Source of the DNA: a virus
DNA: 64,000 bases
Virus record (IMG/VR): IMGVR_UViG_3300022848_000777
Location: 62,001 to 126,000 of that record
Direction: 5' to 3' (one strand)
Shown here: piece by piece, positions 9,086 to 18,900 of the stretch
Numbering within the stretch: the stretch's first letter is position 1
How the letters are laid out: each line of letters opens with the position of its first letter
The notes under the pieces: generated by a model
Databases searched by the model: none
Seen by the model: the letters and a program-made list of their open reading frames with translations, nothing else
Told to the model about the DNA's origin: nothing
Position numbers and translations under genes: made by a program

Positions 9086-10015
9086 TTGATGATAGATAGA
9101 AAAATAATAGTAATAACACCAATAAAGCATATAGTGGGTGCAGTTGAACTTTTACAATCAAAGGGTGATGTGATTTTTTATGAAGAAGCATCAAAAATGG
9201 ATGTGAGATCGATATTACTAAGTAGTGGTGTTAATACCATCTTATGTAATCCAAATCAACAAACGTATAAAATTGATAAGGAGTTATTAGATGGTACTGA
9301 TATTGATCTAATCAATACGTGCTCAACAGGAATGAACCACATCGATATCAAATATTGTGAGGATAGTGGTATTTTAATATATTCATTAACCAATGATATG
9401 GGGCTTATTAATGATTTACCATCTACATCTGAACTTGCATTTGGTTTACTTTTAGATTTGATGAGAAATATCACAAAATCAAATAATATTACAAAACGTG
9501 ATCTGAGTTGGGATTACCTACCATTCGTAGGGCAGCAGATGAAAGGTTATAGAGTGGGTATAGTGGGGTATGGTCGGCTTGGGAAGATGATGGCTGGGTA
9601 TTGTAGATCGTTTGATGCTACAGTGGATATCTACGACCCATATTCAAACGAATCAACTGTTGATACCTTAGAATCGTTATTTGATAAGTGTGATGCTGTG
9701 TCATTGCATGTCCATGTTAACGATGAGACTAAATATATGATCGATTACAAATTACTTTCCCGTAATGTTAAGTTTTTAGTAAATACATCTCGTGGTGAAA
9801 TTGTAAATGAATCCGATGTTGTCAGATCATTACAGGAATCTAAATTAATTGGATATGCATCTGATGTCATTGAAGATGAATTTGATGATATTAAAAATTC
9901 ACCACTCTTTCATTTGGAAAATTCAAAATTAAATTGTATAGTTACACCTCATATTGGGGGTATGACTATACAAGGACAAACAAAAGCCTATATGTGGGCA
10001 ATTAACAAACTGTAA
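9086..10015 (+). CDS. D-isomer-specific 2-hydroxyacid dehydrogenase
   Basis: 309 residues. GIVGYGRLGKMMAGY is the NAD-binding GxGxxG. The catalytic set is visible as Arg in NTSRGEIV, Glu in EDEFDDI and His in TPHIGG. This phosphoglycerate or hydroxypyruvate dehydrogenase-like fold is unusual in phages. Between an epimerase and NeuA/NeuB-like genes it may make or process a 2-keto/2-hydroxy acid used in nonulosonate-type glycan synthesis, which is inference from context. Confidence 0.8.
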   Translation: MMIDRKIIVITPIKHIVGAVELLQSKGDVIFYEEASKMDVRSILLSSGVNTILCNPNQQTYKIDKELLDGTDIDLINTCSTGMNHIDIKYCEDSGILIYSLTNDMGLINDLPSTSELAFGLLLDLMRNITKSNNITKRDLSWDYLPFVGQQMKGYRVGIVGYGRLGKMMAGYCRSFDATVDIYDPYSNESTVDTLESLFDKCDAVSLHVHVNDETKYMIDYKLLSRNVKFLVNTSRGEIVNESDVVRSLQESKLIGYASDVIEDEFDDIKNSPLFHLENSKLNCIVTPHIGGMTIQGQTKAYMWAINKL

Positions 10016-10020
10016 ATAAT

Positions 10021-10584
10021 ATGAAAGTATTAGTAATCATACCAGCAAAATTAGATTCCACTAGATTAGAAAAAAAGAATATCCGTGAGATTAATGGAAA
10101 GACATTAGTTGAGCATTCTATAGAATATGCATTGAATAGCAAGAATCAGATCCATGTGGTTGTTTCATCGGAAAGTTCGGAAGTTATGGAATCATTTGAA
10201 GGTAAGTATGGTGATATTGTGCAATTTCATAATAGAGATATATCCCTCTGTGGTGATGTGGAAGTTGTGGATGTGTATATGAGTGTACTTGCCGATAAAC
10301 CCACTGTTAATTATGATTTGGTAGTTGGATTGCAACCTGATAATCCTAATAGATGGCAGACATTAGATGATTGTATTGACTATATGTTGGAAAATAATTA
10401 CGATGATTTAGTTACTGTTAACCCTGAATATAAGAGAAGTGGATCAGTTCGTATTTTCAAATACCATTACTTAAAAAATGGGCAGGTTAGTAAACGACTA
10501 GGTTGTATAATGGACTCGGCTATTGATATACACACTGAGAGTGACCTAAATAAAACAAAACTAAAAATGAAAAATAATGATTAA
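10021..10584 (+). CDS. NeuA-like CMP-sugar (acylneuraminate) cytidylyltransferase
   Basis: 187 residues. VLVIIPAKLDSTRLEKKNIR matches the N-terminal nucleotide-binding loop of the KdsB/NeuA/PseF family (xIPARxxSxRLxxKN). YDLVVGLQPDNPNR occupies the substrate-site position (LQPTSP-like). Slightly shorter than typical NeuA (about 220-230). It would activate a nonulosonic acid with CTP. Overlaps the NeuB-like gene by 8 bp, so the two steps are likely co-expressed. Confidence 0.75.
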   Translation: MKVLVIIPAKLDSTRLEKKNIREINGKTLVEHSIEYALNSKNQIHVVVSSESSEVMESFEGKYGDIVQFHNRDISLCGDVEVVDVYMSVLADKPTVNYDLVVGLQPDNPNRWQTLDDCIDYMLENNYDDLVTVNPEYKRSGSVRIFKYHYLKNGQVSKRLGCIMDSAIDIHTESDLNKTKLKMKNND

Positions 10585-11374
10585 AGTAATAGCAGAATTA
10601 GGATGGAATCACGGTGGGGATATGAACCTAGCCAAAGAAATGATACTCGCTGCAAAAGAAAGTGGTGCAACATATGCGAAGTTTCAAAGTTGGTCTGTTA
10701 GTAAATTAAAACCAGGCAAATGGGATGTAGATGGTCGCCGTGAAATATATCAAAAAGCGGAACTAACAAAAGATCGACATATAGAGTTAATTGATTATTG
10801 TAACAAAGTTGGTATTAAGTTCTTATCAAGTGTATTCAGTATTAGAGATGCTGAATTATTATTTTCATTGGGATTGAAAGAAGTTAAAATTCCAAGTTTT
10901 GAATCTAGAAATATAGATCTTATAAAATATTGTAATGATAACTTCGATACTATATTCATGTCGACTGGTACATCGGAGCATCAAGAAATCGTATTCAGTG
11001 TTACACATATTAACAAAGCAAAGTTATACTTACTTCATTGTGTTTCAACGTACCCATGTAAACCAGAAATGGCTAACATATCACGGATGGGTGAATTCAA
11101 ATACCTATCAACGGTTGGATACTCAGATCACATTCAAGGAGTTGAATCGGCAAAAATAGCAATTGGTGAGGGTGCAATGGTTATCGAAAAGCATTTTACA
11201 ACCGATAATAACCTACCAGGTCGAGATAATGAATTCGCAATATTACCACATGAAATGAAAAACTTAACGGATTATATTAATATGAGAGATAAAATGTTAT
11301 TTCCTTTAGGGTCAAACTACCAATTGAGTGAATTGGATTCTAGGATAAATTATACTGGTAGATTTGATGCATAA
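10577..11374 (+). CDS. NeuB-family nonulosonate synthase, SAF domain missing
   Basis: 265-residue TIM-barrel of the NeuB/SpsE family. Visible are IAELGWNHGGDMNLAKEMI, AKFQSW, FLSSVF, KIPSFE, STGTSE, LLHCVSTYPC, VGYSDH and EKHFTTDNNLPGRDN, which follow the family order and include the metal and PEP-binding residues. It would condense PEP with an amino-hexose to give a sialic/pseudaminic-like acid. Typical NeuB has a C-terminal SAF antifreeze domain (~60-80 residues) that is absent here. Confidence 0.85.
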   Translation: MIKVIAELGWNHGGDMNLAKEMILAAKESGATYAKFQSWSVSKLKPGKWDVDGRREIYQKAELTKDRHIELIDYCNKVGIKFLSSVFSIRDAELLFSLGLKEVKIPSFESRNIDLIKYCNDNFDTIFMSTGTSEHQEIVFSVTHINKAKLYLLHCVSTYPCKPEMANISRMGEFKYLSTVGYSDHIQGVESAKIAIGEGAMVIEKHFTTDNNLPGRDNEFAILPHEMKNLTDYINMRDKMLFPLGSNYQLSELDSRINYTGRFDA

Positions 11375-11394
11375 TTTTAAAAAAAATAATTAAT

Positions 11395-12030
11395 ATGGTT
11401 AGTATTATACTTAGAAATAAAAATGAATTCAATCATATAGGATTTGCATTACAATCCATATGTGATTATATTCCCGATGCAGAGGTAATTGTTATTGATA
11501 ATAATTCAACCGATGATTCATTGGATTTGGTTGCATTATTTAATGATAGATTAAACATATCAGTGGTTGAGATATCCAATTATACTCCAGGTAAATCAAT
11601 TAATACGGCAGTTAAGATGTGTTCTAATGAAACTATATTGATTTTATCAGCACATTCTCAGATTACAGATATGGATGTTCCGTATGTGGTTGAGAAATTA
11701 AAAACCCACGCCGCTGTCTTTGGAAATCAAACACCAATTTATTATGGGAAACGGATCTCAAAACGATACATATGGTCTCATTTTACAGAAATTGAGACGG
11801 TAAATATGTGGTCATCAATTGAAGATAGACCATTCTTACATAATGCATTTTGTTTCTACAATAAAGCAGATTTAATGGATATTCCATTTGTTGAGAGTTA
11901 TTCTACTAAAGAAGATCGATATTGGGCCATATCCGCCTTATCAAAGAAAAAATCATATTTATATACACCATCAATAGGAGTGAATCATTATTATACCACC
12001 AATGGTGCAACGTGGAAGGGGATTGACTAA
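11395..12030 (+). CDS. GT2-family glycosyltransferase
   Basis: 211 residues. MVSIILRNKNEFNHIGFALQ starts a GT-A domain, VIDNNSTDDS binds the nucleotide, LILSAHSQI sits at the DxD position with AHS replacing the acidic pair (as in some phage GT2 enzymes), and KEDRYWA is the ED motif. The gene ends 29 bp inside the next ORF, which resembles only the C-terminal half of a GT-B enzyme. Confidence 0.75.
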   Translation: MVSIILRNKNEFNHIGFALQSICDYIPDAEVIVIDNNSTDDSLDLVALFNDRLNISVVEISNYTPGKSINTAVKMCSNETILILSAHSQITDMDVPYVVEKLKTHAAVFGNQTPIYYGKRISKRYIWSHFTEIETVNMWSSIEDRPFLHNAFCFYNKADLMDIPFVESYSTKEDRYWAISALSKKKSYLYTPSIGVNHYYTTNGATWKGID

Positions 12031-12580
12031 TCATAAAGATGTAAGGGTATTGCAATCACTTATGATAAGTGATGCTGTACCAGATGATATAATGAGGCCT
12101 GATGAACGTACTGGTATTATGATAGGTGGTAATATGAAATCGTGGTATGGTGGATTTGATTCGTTTATGTTAGCTAGTAGTGTTACTGATGATATACATC
12201 AACCTATGATGGGTCGACGTGCAGAAAGTGAAACATCACTGGGTATTAACCAATTACCTTATTTAGTGTGGCAGGATTGGATCACTGAATTGTCAAAAAG
12301 AAGGTTAGGTATTCATATGATGAGAACTCATGCAGCTGGAACTTTTTCGTTAAACTGTAGTTTCTTAGGAATTCCATCCATTGGATATGATACATTAGAT
12401 ACACAACGAATATTACACCCTAATTTATCAGTTAAAGATGGTGATATGGTTACTGCAAGACGGTTAGTAGATAAATTGTGGAATGATTTAGATTTCTACG
12501 AAGAAAATTGTATTTTAACAAAAGAATTATACATAAAACATTACAGTGAGAGTGTATTTAAACAGAAAATGAAGTTATGA
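12002..12580 (+). CDS. GT-B glycosyltransferase C-terminal domain fragment
   Basis: 192 residues. GIMIGGNMKSWYGGFDSF, RTHAAGTFSLNCSFLGIPSI and LDTQRILHPNLSVKDGD resemble the donor-binding half of phage GT-B enzymes, and no N-terminal half is present. The frame is open only from 11984, so it cannot extend upstream. It overlaps the preceding GT2 gene by 29 bp in the +1 frame; either ATG 12002 or ATG 12062 is the start. It may be a remnant, or be made as a frameshift fusion with the GT2 domain. Confidence 0.6.
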   Translation: MVQRGRGLTNHKDVRVLQSLMISDAVPDDIMRPDERTGIMIGGNMKSWYGGFDSFMLASSVTDDIHQPMMGRRAESETSLGINQLPYLVWQDWITELSKRRLGIHMMRTHAAGTFSLNCSFLGIPSIGYDTLDTQRILHPNLSVKDGDMVTARRLVDKLWNDLDFYEENCILTKELYIKHYSESVFKQKMKL

Positions 12581-13791
12581 TAAGTAAAAAAGATATAAGT
12601 TTTATTCAACCCAGTCGAAATAATTTAAAATATCTGAAATGGTCATATGATTCGATCAGAAAGAATGGTGGGCCCGATCCACATATATGTGTTGCAGATG
12701 ATTTTTCATCAGATGGGACCTGGGAATGGTGTCAATCTACAATGAAAATAGATCCAAACTTTCTAGCTATTAGAAATGAAGGGCCTGATAGATTAGGACA
12801 TACTATATTATATGATAGATTGATTAATGAAGTTGCACCTACAAAGATAGTTGGTATTTTCCACGCTGATATGTATCTTTGCCCAGGATCATTGGAATCT
12901 GTAATTGAGAACATAAAACCTAAAACAATTGTATCTTTAACTAGAATTGAACCACCATTACATCCTGATGGCCCTGAGAAGATTTTATTAGATTGTGGAA
13001 CTGAGCCAGAAACTTTTGATGAAGAAAAGTTATTAAATTCATTAAAAATCCCCGCCACTGGTAAGATCACAAATGGGATATTTGCCCCTTGGTTTTTGTA
13101 CAAAGATGATTTTCAAGAGATAGGTGGGCATGATGTATTATATGCACCACAATCTAAAGAAGATTCTGATATTTTCAATAGGTTTCAATTAAATGGGTGT
13201 GAGTTTGTACAAACCTGGGATGGGTGTGTGTATCATATGACTTGTAGGGGAAGTCGATTTAATCCAACAATCACCGAAGTTGGAATTGCATCGGATGAAT
13301 GGCAAAAGCAGAATATAAAATCCACAAGAAACTTTATTAGGAAATGGGGGCACTTTGTCAAACATGATACAATGATGAAACCAATCATACCACCTAAATA
13401 TGATATAGCATTTATAGTGGATAATTGTAGTAGTGAATTGATATCTTTATTGGAGCCGTGGTGTTCTGCAATATATCTAAAAGATAATAATGTAAAGTTG
13501 GTGGGTGATTATATTACATTAGAGCAACCAAATACTAAATTTAATCTAAAGACTCGGGTATCTCAGTTAGGTATTAATGATCCACATACTGAGCATGATA
13601 TTGTTGTAGAATTCGATTGTATGGGTGTGAGTAATTATATGTTTGAATTAATTACACAATTTTCAGAAATCTTAAACAGATCGGATTTAGAATCTGGTGA
13701 ATTTATTCTTGAGATATTTAAATTTACAGTGAATAGTGTAAAAACATATGAAACTGACCTGATTAATATAAATTCTAATATTTATAGGTAA
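12577..13791 (+). CDS. GT2-like glycosyltransferase with C-terminal extension
   Basis: 404 residues. The N-terminal ~270 form a GT-A domain (SFIQPSRNNLKYLKWSYDSI, CVADDFSSDGTWEW, GIFHADMYLCPGS with HAD at the metal site, QSKEDSDIFNRF as the ED motif). A further ~130 residues (from about DIAFIVDNCSSELI) form an extra domain of unknown role. Last gene of the glycan run; its end contains the TATTTATAGG motif that may start late transcription of the next gene. Confidence 0.75.
   Translation: MISKKDISFIQPSRNNLKYLKWSYDSIRKNGGPDPHICVADDFSSDGTWEWCQSTMKIDPNFLAIRNEGPDRLGHTILYDRLINEVAPTKIVGIFHADMYLCPGSLESVIENIKPKTIVSLTRIEPPLHPDGPEKILLDCGTEPETFDEEKLLNSLKIPATGKITNGIFAPWFLYKDDFQEIGGHDVLYAPQSKEDSDIFNRFQLNGCEFVQTWDGCVYHMTCRGSRFNPTITEVGIASDEWQKQNIKSTRNFIRKWGHFVKHDTMMKPIIPPKYDIAFIVDNCSSELISLLEPWCSAIYLKDNNVKLVGDYITLEQPNTKFNLKTRVSQLGINDPHTEHDIVVEFDCMGVSNYMFELITQFSEILNRSDLESGEFILEIFKFTVNSVKTYETDLININSNIYR
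13779..13788 (+). promoter_or_regulatory. TATTTATAGG motif (possible late promoter)
   Basis: The 10-mer lies at the end of the preceding gene, 19 bp before the ATG at 13808. Exact or near copies precede the genes at 15136, 20163, 30232, 35746 and 60869. Confidence 0.45.
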
Positions 13792-13807
13792 ATAAACGGT
13801 AATAACT

Positions 13808-14599
13808 ATGAGTGAATATAATTGGAAACATTGGATTTCCGAAGCTAACAATAGAAAACTTTACGATGAAAACCCACAACAAGCTTTAAGAGAGTACGGG
13901 TTTCAATTAAGTAAACGTCAACAGAAGTTTGATTATTATAAAACTTTAAATGAAGTGGCAAATGAAAATCAAACCGTACAGAATAGTGTTGGTATTGGTG
14001 GTAACACCTTTCTACCAGTTCCGCATTCAGGATATGGATTACTTTATAATTGGTTCGCCAGTGCAGATAGTCGTGGTATTGCACCCATTGGTTTTAGAAT
14101 TCCAACAGAAAGTGATTATGACGATATTATAAATAATTTCACCGCAGAAGAATTGAGAGCAGTATCGCCAATTTGGGATGGTACTAATTCATCGATGTTG
14201 AATTTATATCCATCTGGAATAAAAAATACTAATGGTTCTTTTGGTAATTTCACAAACGGATCTTTTAATTGGGCATCCAATGATGATGGTGATGATGCCG
14301 AAGTTTGGGGAACCGCAGCCACCTCAACAGTTGCAGCTGTTACTTATGACAAAAACGTTGGAGCCACAATTAGATGTGTATCAAGCAATGAGCCAGGAAA
14401 TGATGTGATCGAAGATGCATCAGGAAATGTCTATTCGTGGATTAAAATAGGATCTCTATATTGGTTGCAGCAGGCTTTGAAAACGACCAGATATAATAAC
14501 ACTGATGAAATTATAACAAATCTAAGTACATCTGATTGGGGATCGACATCAGTAGGTGCGTGGGATTATACAAATGGGGATAGGGATTTACTAACATAA
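13808..14599 (+). CDS. FISUMP-domain virion/adhesin-type protein
   Basis: 263 residues. The N-terminal ~70 are an attachment segment. From GYGLLYNWFASADSRGIAP and GFRIPTESDYDDI through the Trp/Gly-rich body to GAWDYTNGD the sequence follows the Fibrobacter succinogenes major paralogous (FISUMP) domain, found in Bacteroidota surface proteins and in tail-fibre or decoration proteins of their phages. Probably on the virion surface and involved in host contact. A TATTTATAGG motif lies 19 bp upstream. Confidence 0.75.
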   Translation: MSEYNWKHWISEANNRKLYDENPQQALREYGFQLSKRQQKFDYYKTLNEVANENQTVQNSVGIGGNTFLPVPHSGYGLLYNWFASADSRGIAPIGFRIPTESDYDDIINNFTAEELRAVSPIWDGTNSSMLNLYPSGIKNTNGSFGNFTNGSFNWASNDDGDDAEVWGTAATSTVAAVTYDKNVGATIRCVSSNEPGNDVIEDASGNVYSWIKIGSLYWLQQALKTTRYNNTDEIITNLSTSDWGSTSVGAWDYTNGDRDLLT

Positions 14600-14603
14600 T
14601 CTG

Positions 14604-14825
14604 ATGAAATATTATATAGAAGTAAAAGATGGTAATCATTTATCTATTGGAGAAAAATCATTTAAAAACTTTTGGACAGATCAGGGATATGATTTACTAT
14701 TAGAAATAGTTTTCAAAAAACCACATCTTATTGAATCAATGAAGATAAAAGATGAACAATCAAAAGAATATAATGTAGAAGAATTTATAGATTTTTTGGT
14801 AAATCTAAACGTAATACAAAATTAA
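14604..14825 (+). CDS. Hypothetical small protein
   Basis: 73 residues, 4 bp after the FISUMP gene and abutting the next ORF. No motif recognised. Coupled spacing suggests it belongs to the virion-gene operon, perhaps as a chaperone or accessory of the FISUMP protein. Confidence 0.6.
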   Translation: MKYYIEVKDGNHLSIGEKSFKNFWTDQGYDLLLEIVFKKPHLIESMKIKDEQSKEYNVEEFIDFLVNLNVIQN

Positions 14826-15038
14826 ATGGGAAAGATACCGATTAATATTGACTATGATCAAATTGATGATGAGTATGGTGGTACAGAGCCAATTAAAAAA
14901 TCCAAAAATGATGGTGGGGTGTATAAAGAAGATCCGTATGATCAAAACTTTCACGAATCACAAAGGGAATCTACTAGAGGTCGAAAGGGTGATACTCACA
15001 TCGGTATAGAAAAGAAAAGACGGAATTGGAACGGTTGA
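14826..15038 (+). CDS. Hypothetical highly charged small protein
   Basis: 70 residues, starting directly after the preceding stop. It is hydrophilic and low in complexity (DYDQIDDEYGGTEPIKK, then an Arg/Lys-rich tail), probably disordered. Function unknown. Confidence 0.55.
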   Translation: MGKIPINIDYDQIDDEYGGTEPIKKSKNDGGVYKEDPYDQNFHESQRESTRGRKGDTHIGIEKKRRNWNG

Positions 15039-15102
15039 GGTAAAAATCCCATCAATGAGGTGCCATCCATCATAGACCAGTGCGTTAAATAAAAATGTTC
15101 TA

Positions 15103-15110
15103 TATTTATA
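15103..15110 (+). promoter_or_regulatory. TATTTATA motif (possible late promoter)
   Basis: Eight-base match to the TATTTATAGG motif, 25 bp upstream of the ATG at 15136. Confidence 0.3.
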
Positions 15111-15135
15111 CTTAGGGTATTATTTAAAGGGTGAT

Positions 15136-15297
15136 ATGACATCTAAATGTAAATTATCGAAAGATCAATGGGAGTTTGTGTTATCTGTTAAGTTAGGACA
15201 CATACCACGTTCATCAGTGAGTATGCTTCAACGGAAGTTAGCTGATTCTACTGATGTTATTGATTTACGAAGGTACATAAAAAGTGCGGAAAATTAA
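15136..15297 (+). CDS. Small protein with KDQWEF motif
   Basis: 53 residues from ATG 15136. The N-terminal LSKDQWEFVL resembles the LTKRQWDFI start of the tandem paralogue family at 39.5-43 kb, but the rest is shorter and unrelated by eye. Possibly a distant member. It sits between virion-type genes and the cell-wall enzyme. Confidence 0.5.
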   Translation: MTSKCKLSKDQWEFVLSVKLGHIPRSSVSMLQRKLADSTDVIDLRRYIKSAEN

Positions 15298-15308
15298 AGA
15301 GATATCTT

Positions 15309-15908
15309 ATGAGTTATTATAGTTTAAAATTGATAAATAGAGCAGTGAAATCAAAAGGATATTCTTTTTTTACTGGTAAAAATTACGATGTAAATGTAAT
15401 TGGTGTACGTCGTAATCGAAGTAATGATATCACAAATGTATTTGATGATGTATTAACTATTTCATACAGAGGTTCAAATGGTAAGTGGAATTACCACGAA
15501 TATAAAGCAACTACTGATCCAGGAAAACATTGGATGAATCACCCGTTAAATTCAGATGGAACTGCAATTCTTGTTCCAGGTCAATATAGATCATCATACA
15601 AAATAGCCTTACATCAAGGTAAATATGAAGCATTATGCCAAAGAAAGCCCGTAAAGGTTTATAGGGATAATGATTTAGATAATGAGTATGATTTAGATCC
15701 AGATACTATTCAAAATGGATTGTTTGGTATAAACATACATAGGTCAAATCCGTATTCAGAATCATATTATGTAAATAAATGGTCGGCAGGTTGTCAGGTT
15801 TTCAAAAGAGTTAGTGATTTTGATAGATTTATGGGTATATTACATAACGCGGCATCTTTTTACGGTAATTCATTCACATACACATTAATAAACCATAGAG
15901 ATATATAA
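15309..15908 (+). CDS. Putative L,D-transpeptidase-like cell-wall enzyme
   Basis: 199 residues. The motif NIHRSN followed about 15 residues later by WSAGCQVF resembles the His...Ser-x-Gly-Cys catalytic segment of YkuD-like L,D-transpeptidases and related phage peptidoglycan enzymes. Upstream GTAILVPGQY and GKYEALCQRKPVKVYRD are compatible with that beta fold. It would act on murein at lysis or entry. The family assignment is inferred from the motif only. Confidence 0.5.
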   Translation: MSYYSLKLINRAVKSKGYSFFTGKNYDVNVIGVRRNRSNDITNVFDDVLTISYRGSNGKWNYHEYKATTDPGKHWMNHPLNSDGTAILVPGQYRSSYKIALHQGKYEALCQRKPVKVYRDNDLDNEYDLDPDTIQNGLFGINIHRSNPYSESYYVNKWSAGCQVFKRVSDFDRFMGILHNAASFYGNSFTYTLINHRDI

Positions 15909-15917
15909 GGTATTCTA

Positions 15918-18900
15918 ATGAATAAGATAGAACAAATAAAAAATATAATTGAAGAGGAATTAAATAATTTCAATTTCAATTTCGATGAAGTAACCATACT
16001 TGAAGCATATATACTATCAGAGGGTGATATCAGCAGAAAAAACATGCCACAGGTTGATAGTGATAATTTACCACAAGCTATTAAACTTGCATCCGATAAG
16101 GTTAAGGTTAGTAGTGAGAAAATAGCAGTTGGGAAATTAAAGAAATCACAGAAAGAACTTCATAAGAATAAGATAATTGGTATATCCAAATCATTCAAAA
16201 ATGCTAAAGATTTAAAACCATTAGTGATATCTTCTGATAATTTCATAGTAGATGGGCATCATAGATGGGCAGCTGCTATTTACAAATGGGGTGATGATGT
16301 ATTAATTCCTGTCATTAGAATAGGATTACCTAAGATCAAAGCAATTACATTATTTAACAACATAGCTGTTAAATTAAAACAACCGAAAAAAGAATCTATA
16401 GTAATTGAATCTATATCAACTTCTGATAAATTAAAAATCTATAATAATTTAAAGAAAGGTGACTTTGTTGACATAAAGTTTGATTCATCAATTAGAAAGG
16501 GTGATGATTACAAAACTTTCATAGTATCAAAGGGTAAAACCACAGTTGGTAAACGAAAAGTTGAACGAATTTCTCTTAAACTAAAAAGTGGAATTGCAGG
16601 TGGTAATCGATGTTTTCTCTATCACAGAAAAACAAACAACGGAAAAGATATGATTGAATTAGCCATTGGTGATATGGCGGCTAGCATAGTTGATATGAAA
16701 GCATCTGCAAATGAATCTCTTAATGAAGATGATCCATGTTGGGATGATTATAAAGTCGGATCTCCTAAAACAAAAACATCCTCTTCATCTGGTAAAAGAG
16801 TTAATAACTGCGTTCCTAAAAATGAATCTAAAAAAAAAAGCATAGTTGAGAATAATCGACGAATAAAAGTATTAGATGGGCACTTAACGGCACATGATAA
16901 GAAAGTTATTAACCAAATGATGGATAATAATATGGATTCAGGCAAAGTTGGCAAGAAGACATTCATCATTAAAGATTTAGGTGATGGTAAATATCACATT
17001 ACTCAAAAGATAAAAGACCGAGGAATGATTCCTGTTCCAGGATCAGCATTTAGAATATCAACACATATATCTAATATTATAGTTAAAGAGGCCATAACAG
17101 TACCAATTGAAATTGGTGATACTGTTCTTGGTGGTAAGTTCAAAAATAAGAAAATTGTGGTTAAGACTATAGATACGAATGAAAAAGGTGATATCACTAT
17201 AAATGGTAAGCCATTTATGAAATTCAGAATCCTAAAGGAAAGTAGTGGTGAATCAATTCAATGTCAAAGTTGTGATCATAACTGGGAACTTGAATTTGAT
17301 GATGATAGACCTTATCTATGTCACTCTTGTGGGTATGATCAATCAATGCAAAAAATAGATATTGTAGCATTTGAAGATTGGAAATCTCAAAACAAACAGA
17401 TATCAGAATTAAACGAAGTTCAATCAAAATTAAAATTGAGTATTCCAAAGAACGTATTAGATATACACAAGGCATTCAAAAAGGAAGGTAGGAAGTTATA
17501 CATTGTGGGTGGTGCAGTAAGGGATGCGATTCTAAAGCAGACCCCTAAAGATTTTGATTTAGCAACTGATGCTAAACCTGATGATGTTTTAGATATCGCT
17601 AAGAAGTATGGATTTAAAACAGCAGAAGTTGGTAAACAATTTGGTGTTGTCATAGTAAATGGTGAAGAGATCGCCACATTTCGAAAAGATATCGGTAAAG
17701 GTAGGCGGCCTGATGCAGTAGATTACACTGATATATATGGTGATGTTAAACGTAGAGATCTAACTATAAATGCACTATTCTATGATATAGATAGAAAGCA
17801 AATAGTTGATTTGGTAGGTGGTATCGCTGACTTAAAGAATAAATCGATTAAAACTGTCGGTGATGCAAAGGATAGATTTGATGAAGATCCATTACGAAAG
17901 TTAAGGGCTTTACGTTTTACTGCAAGAATTGGTGGTAGAATGGAAAAAGACACGGTTAATGCTATAAAAGATAACCCCGATATTAGTGGTGTCTCAGCCG
18001 AACGTATCCGTGATGAGTTTATTAAATCAATTAAGACTGCTAAATCATCTAAATCTTACCTAAAGATGGTAGATTCATTTAAAATGCTGAAACAGATACT
18101 ACCAAATGTCCGATATAATACGGACTTTATAGAAAATGGCAACTATAAATTAGTAATAGCAAATTTACTAAGAAAGAACACCGATGATTTGGTGTATAAA
18201 GTACTTAAAAAGTTAAAATACACAGATAAAGAATCATTAGATATCGCATTCTTAATAAAATTAGTGGGATTAAAATCCGATGATGTGTATAAGATGAAAA
18301 GGGCTCAGGTTAAAACAACATTAGAAATTGGCGAAATTATAGAATGGGGTAACATCATAGGAAGTGATTTGAAAAAGTTCGCTAATTTTAAATTAAGTTA
18401 TGGTGGTAACGATGTTAAATCACTTGGATTGAAAGGAAAGGATATTGGTGATAAAATTGAACAAATGGAAATTGAAAAGTACATAAATGAATCACTTAAA
18501 TCAGCAGGTATTAAAAACTTTAAAGATTTATTCAAAAAGATGCCATCTGATTTACAAAAGAGAGTTTATAACTTAAAGAATAGTGATCAGAGACGTGACT
18601 TTCATCCCGAAGGTAACGTATTAAAGCATACTATTGTGGTTGTCAATAGAGCAATAAAAGATGATGATATTGATATAGCATTGGCGGCAATGTTCCATGA
18701 TATAGGTAAAGATGAAACTGCATCTTCAAGTCTAAAAACACGTGGTACACAGCACTTAGGGCATGAGGCGGTTTCAGCATCATTGGTTAAGAAACATAAG
18801 AAATTTATTGAAGATGTTGGTGGGAATGCAGCTAATGTATTCTATATAGTTAAAAATCATATGAGAATAAAGAAAATGCCTGATATGCGAAAGAAAAAGC

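Noticed and set aside
12732-13103. Minus-strand 123-codon reading frame
   Set aside because: Lies entirely within the GT2-like gene and has no recognisable features.
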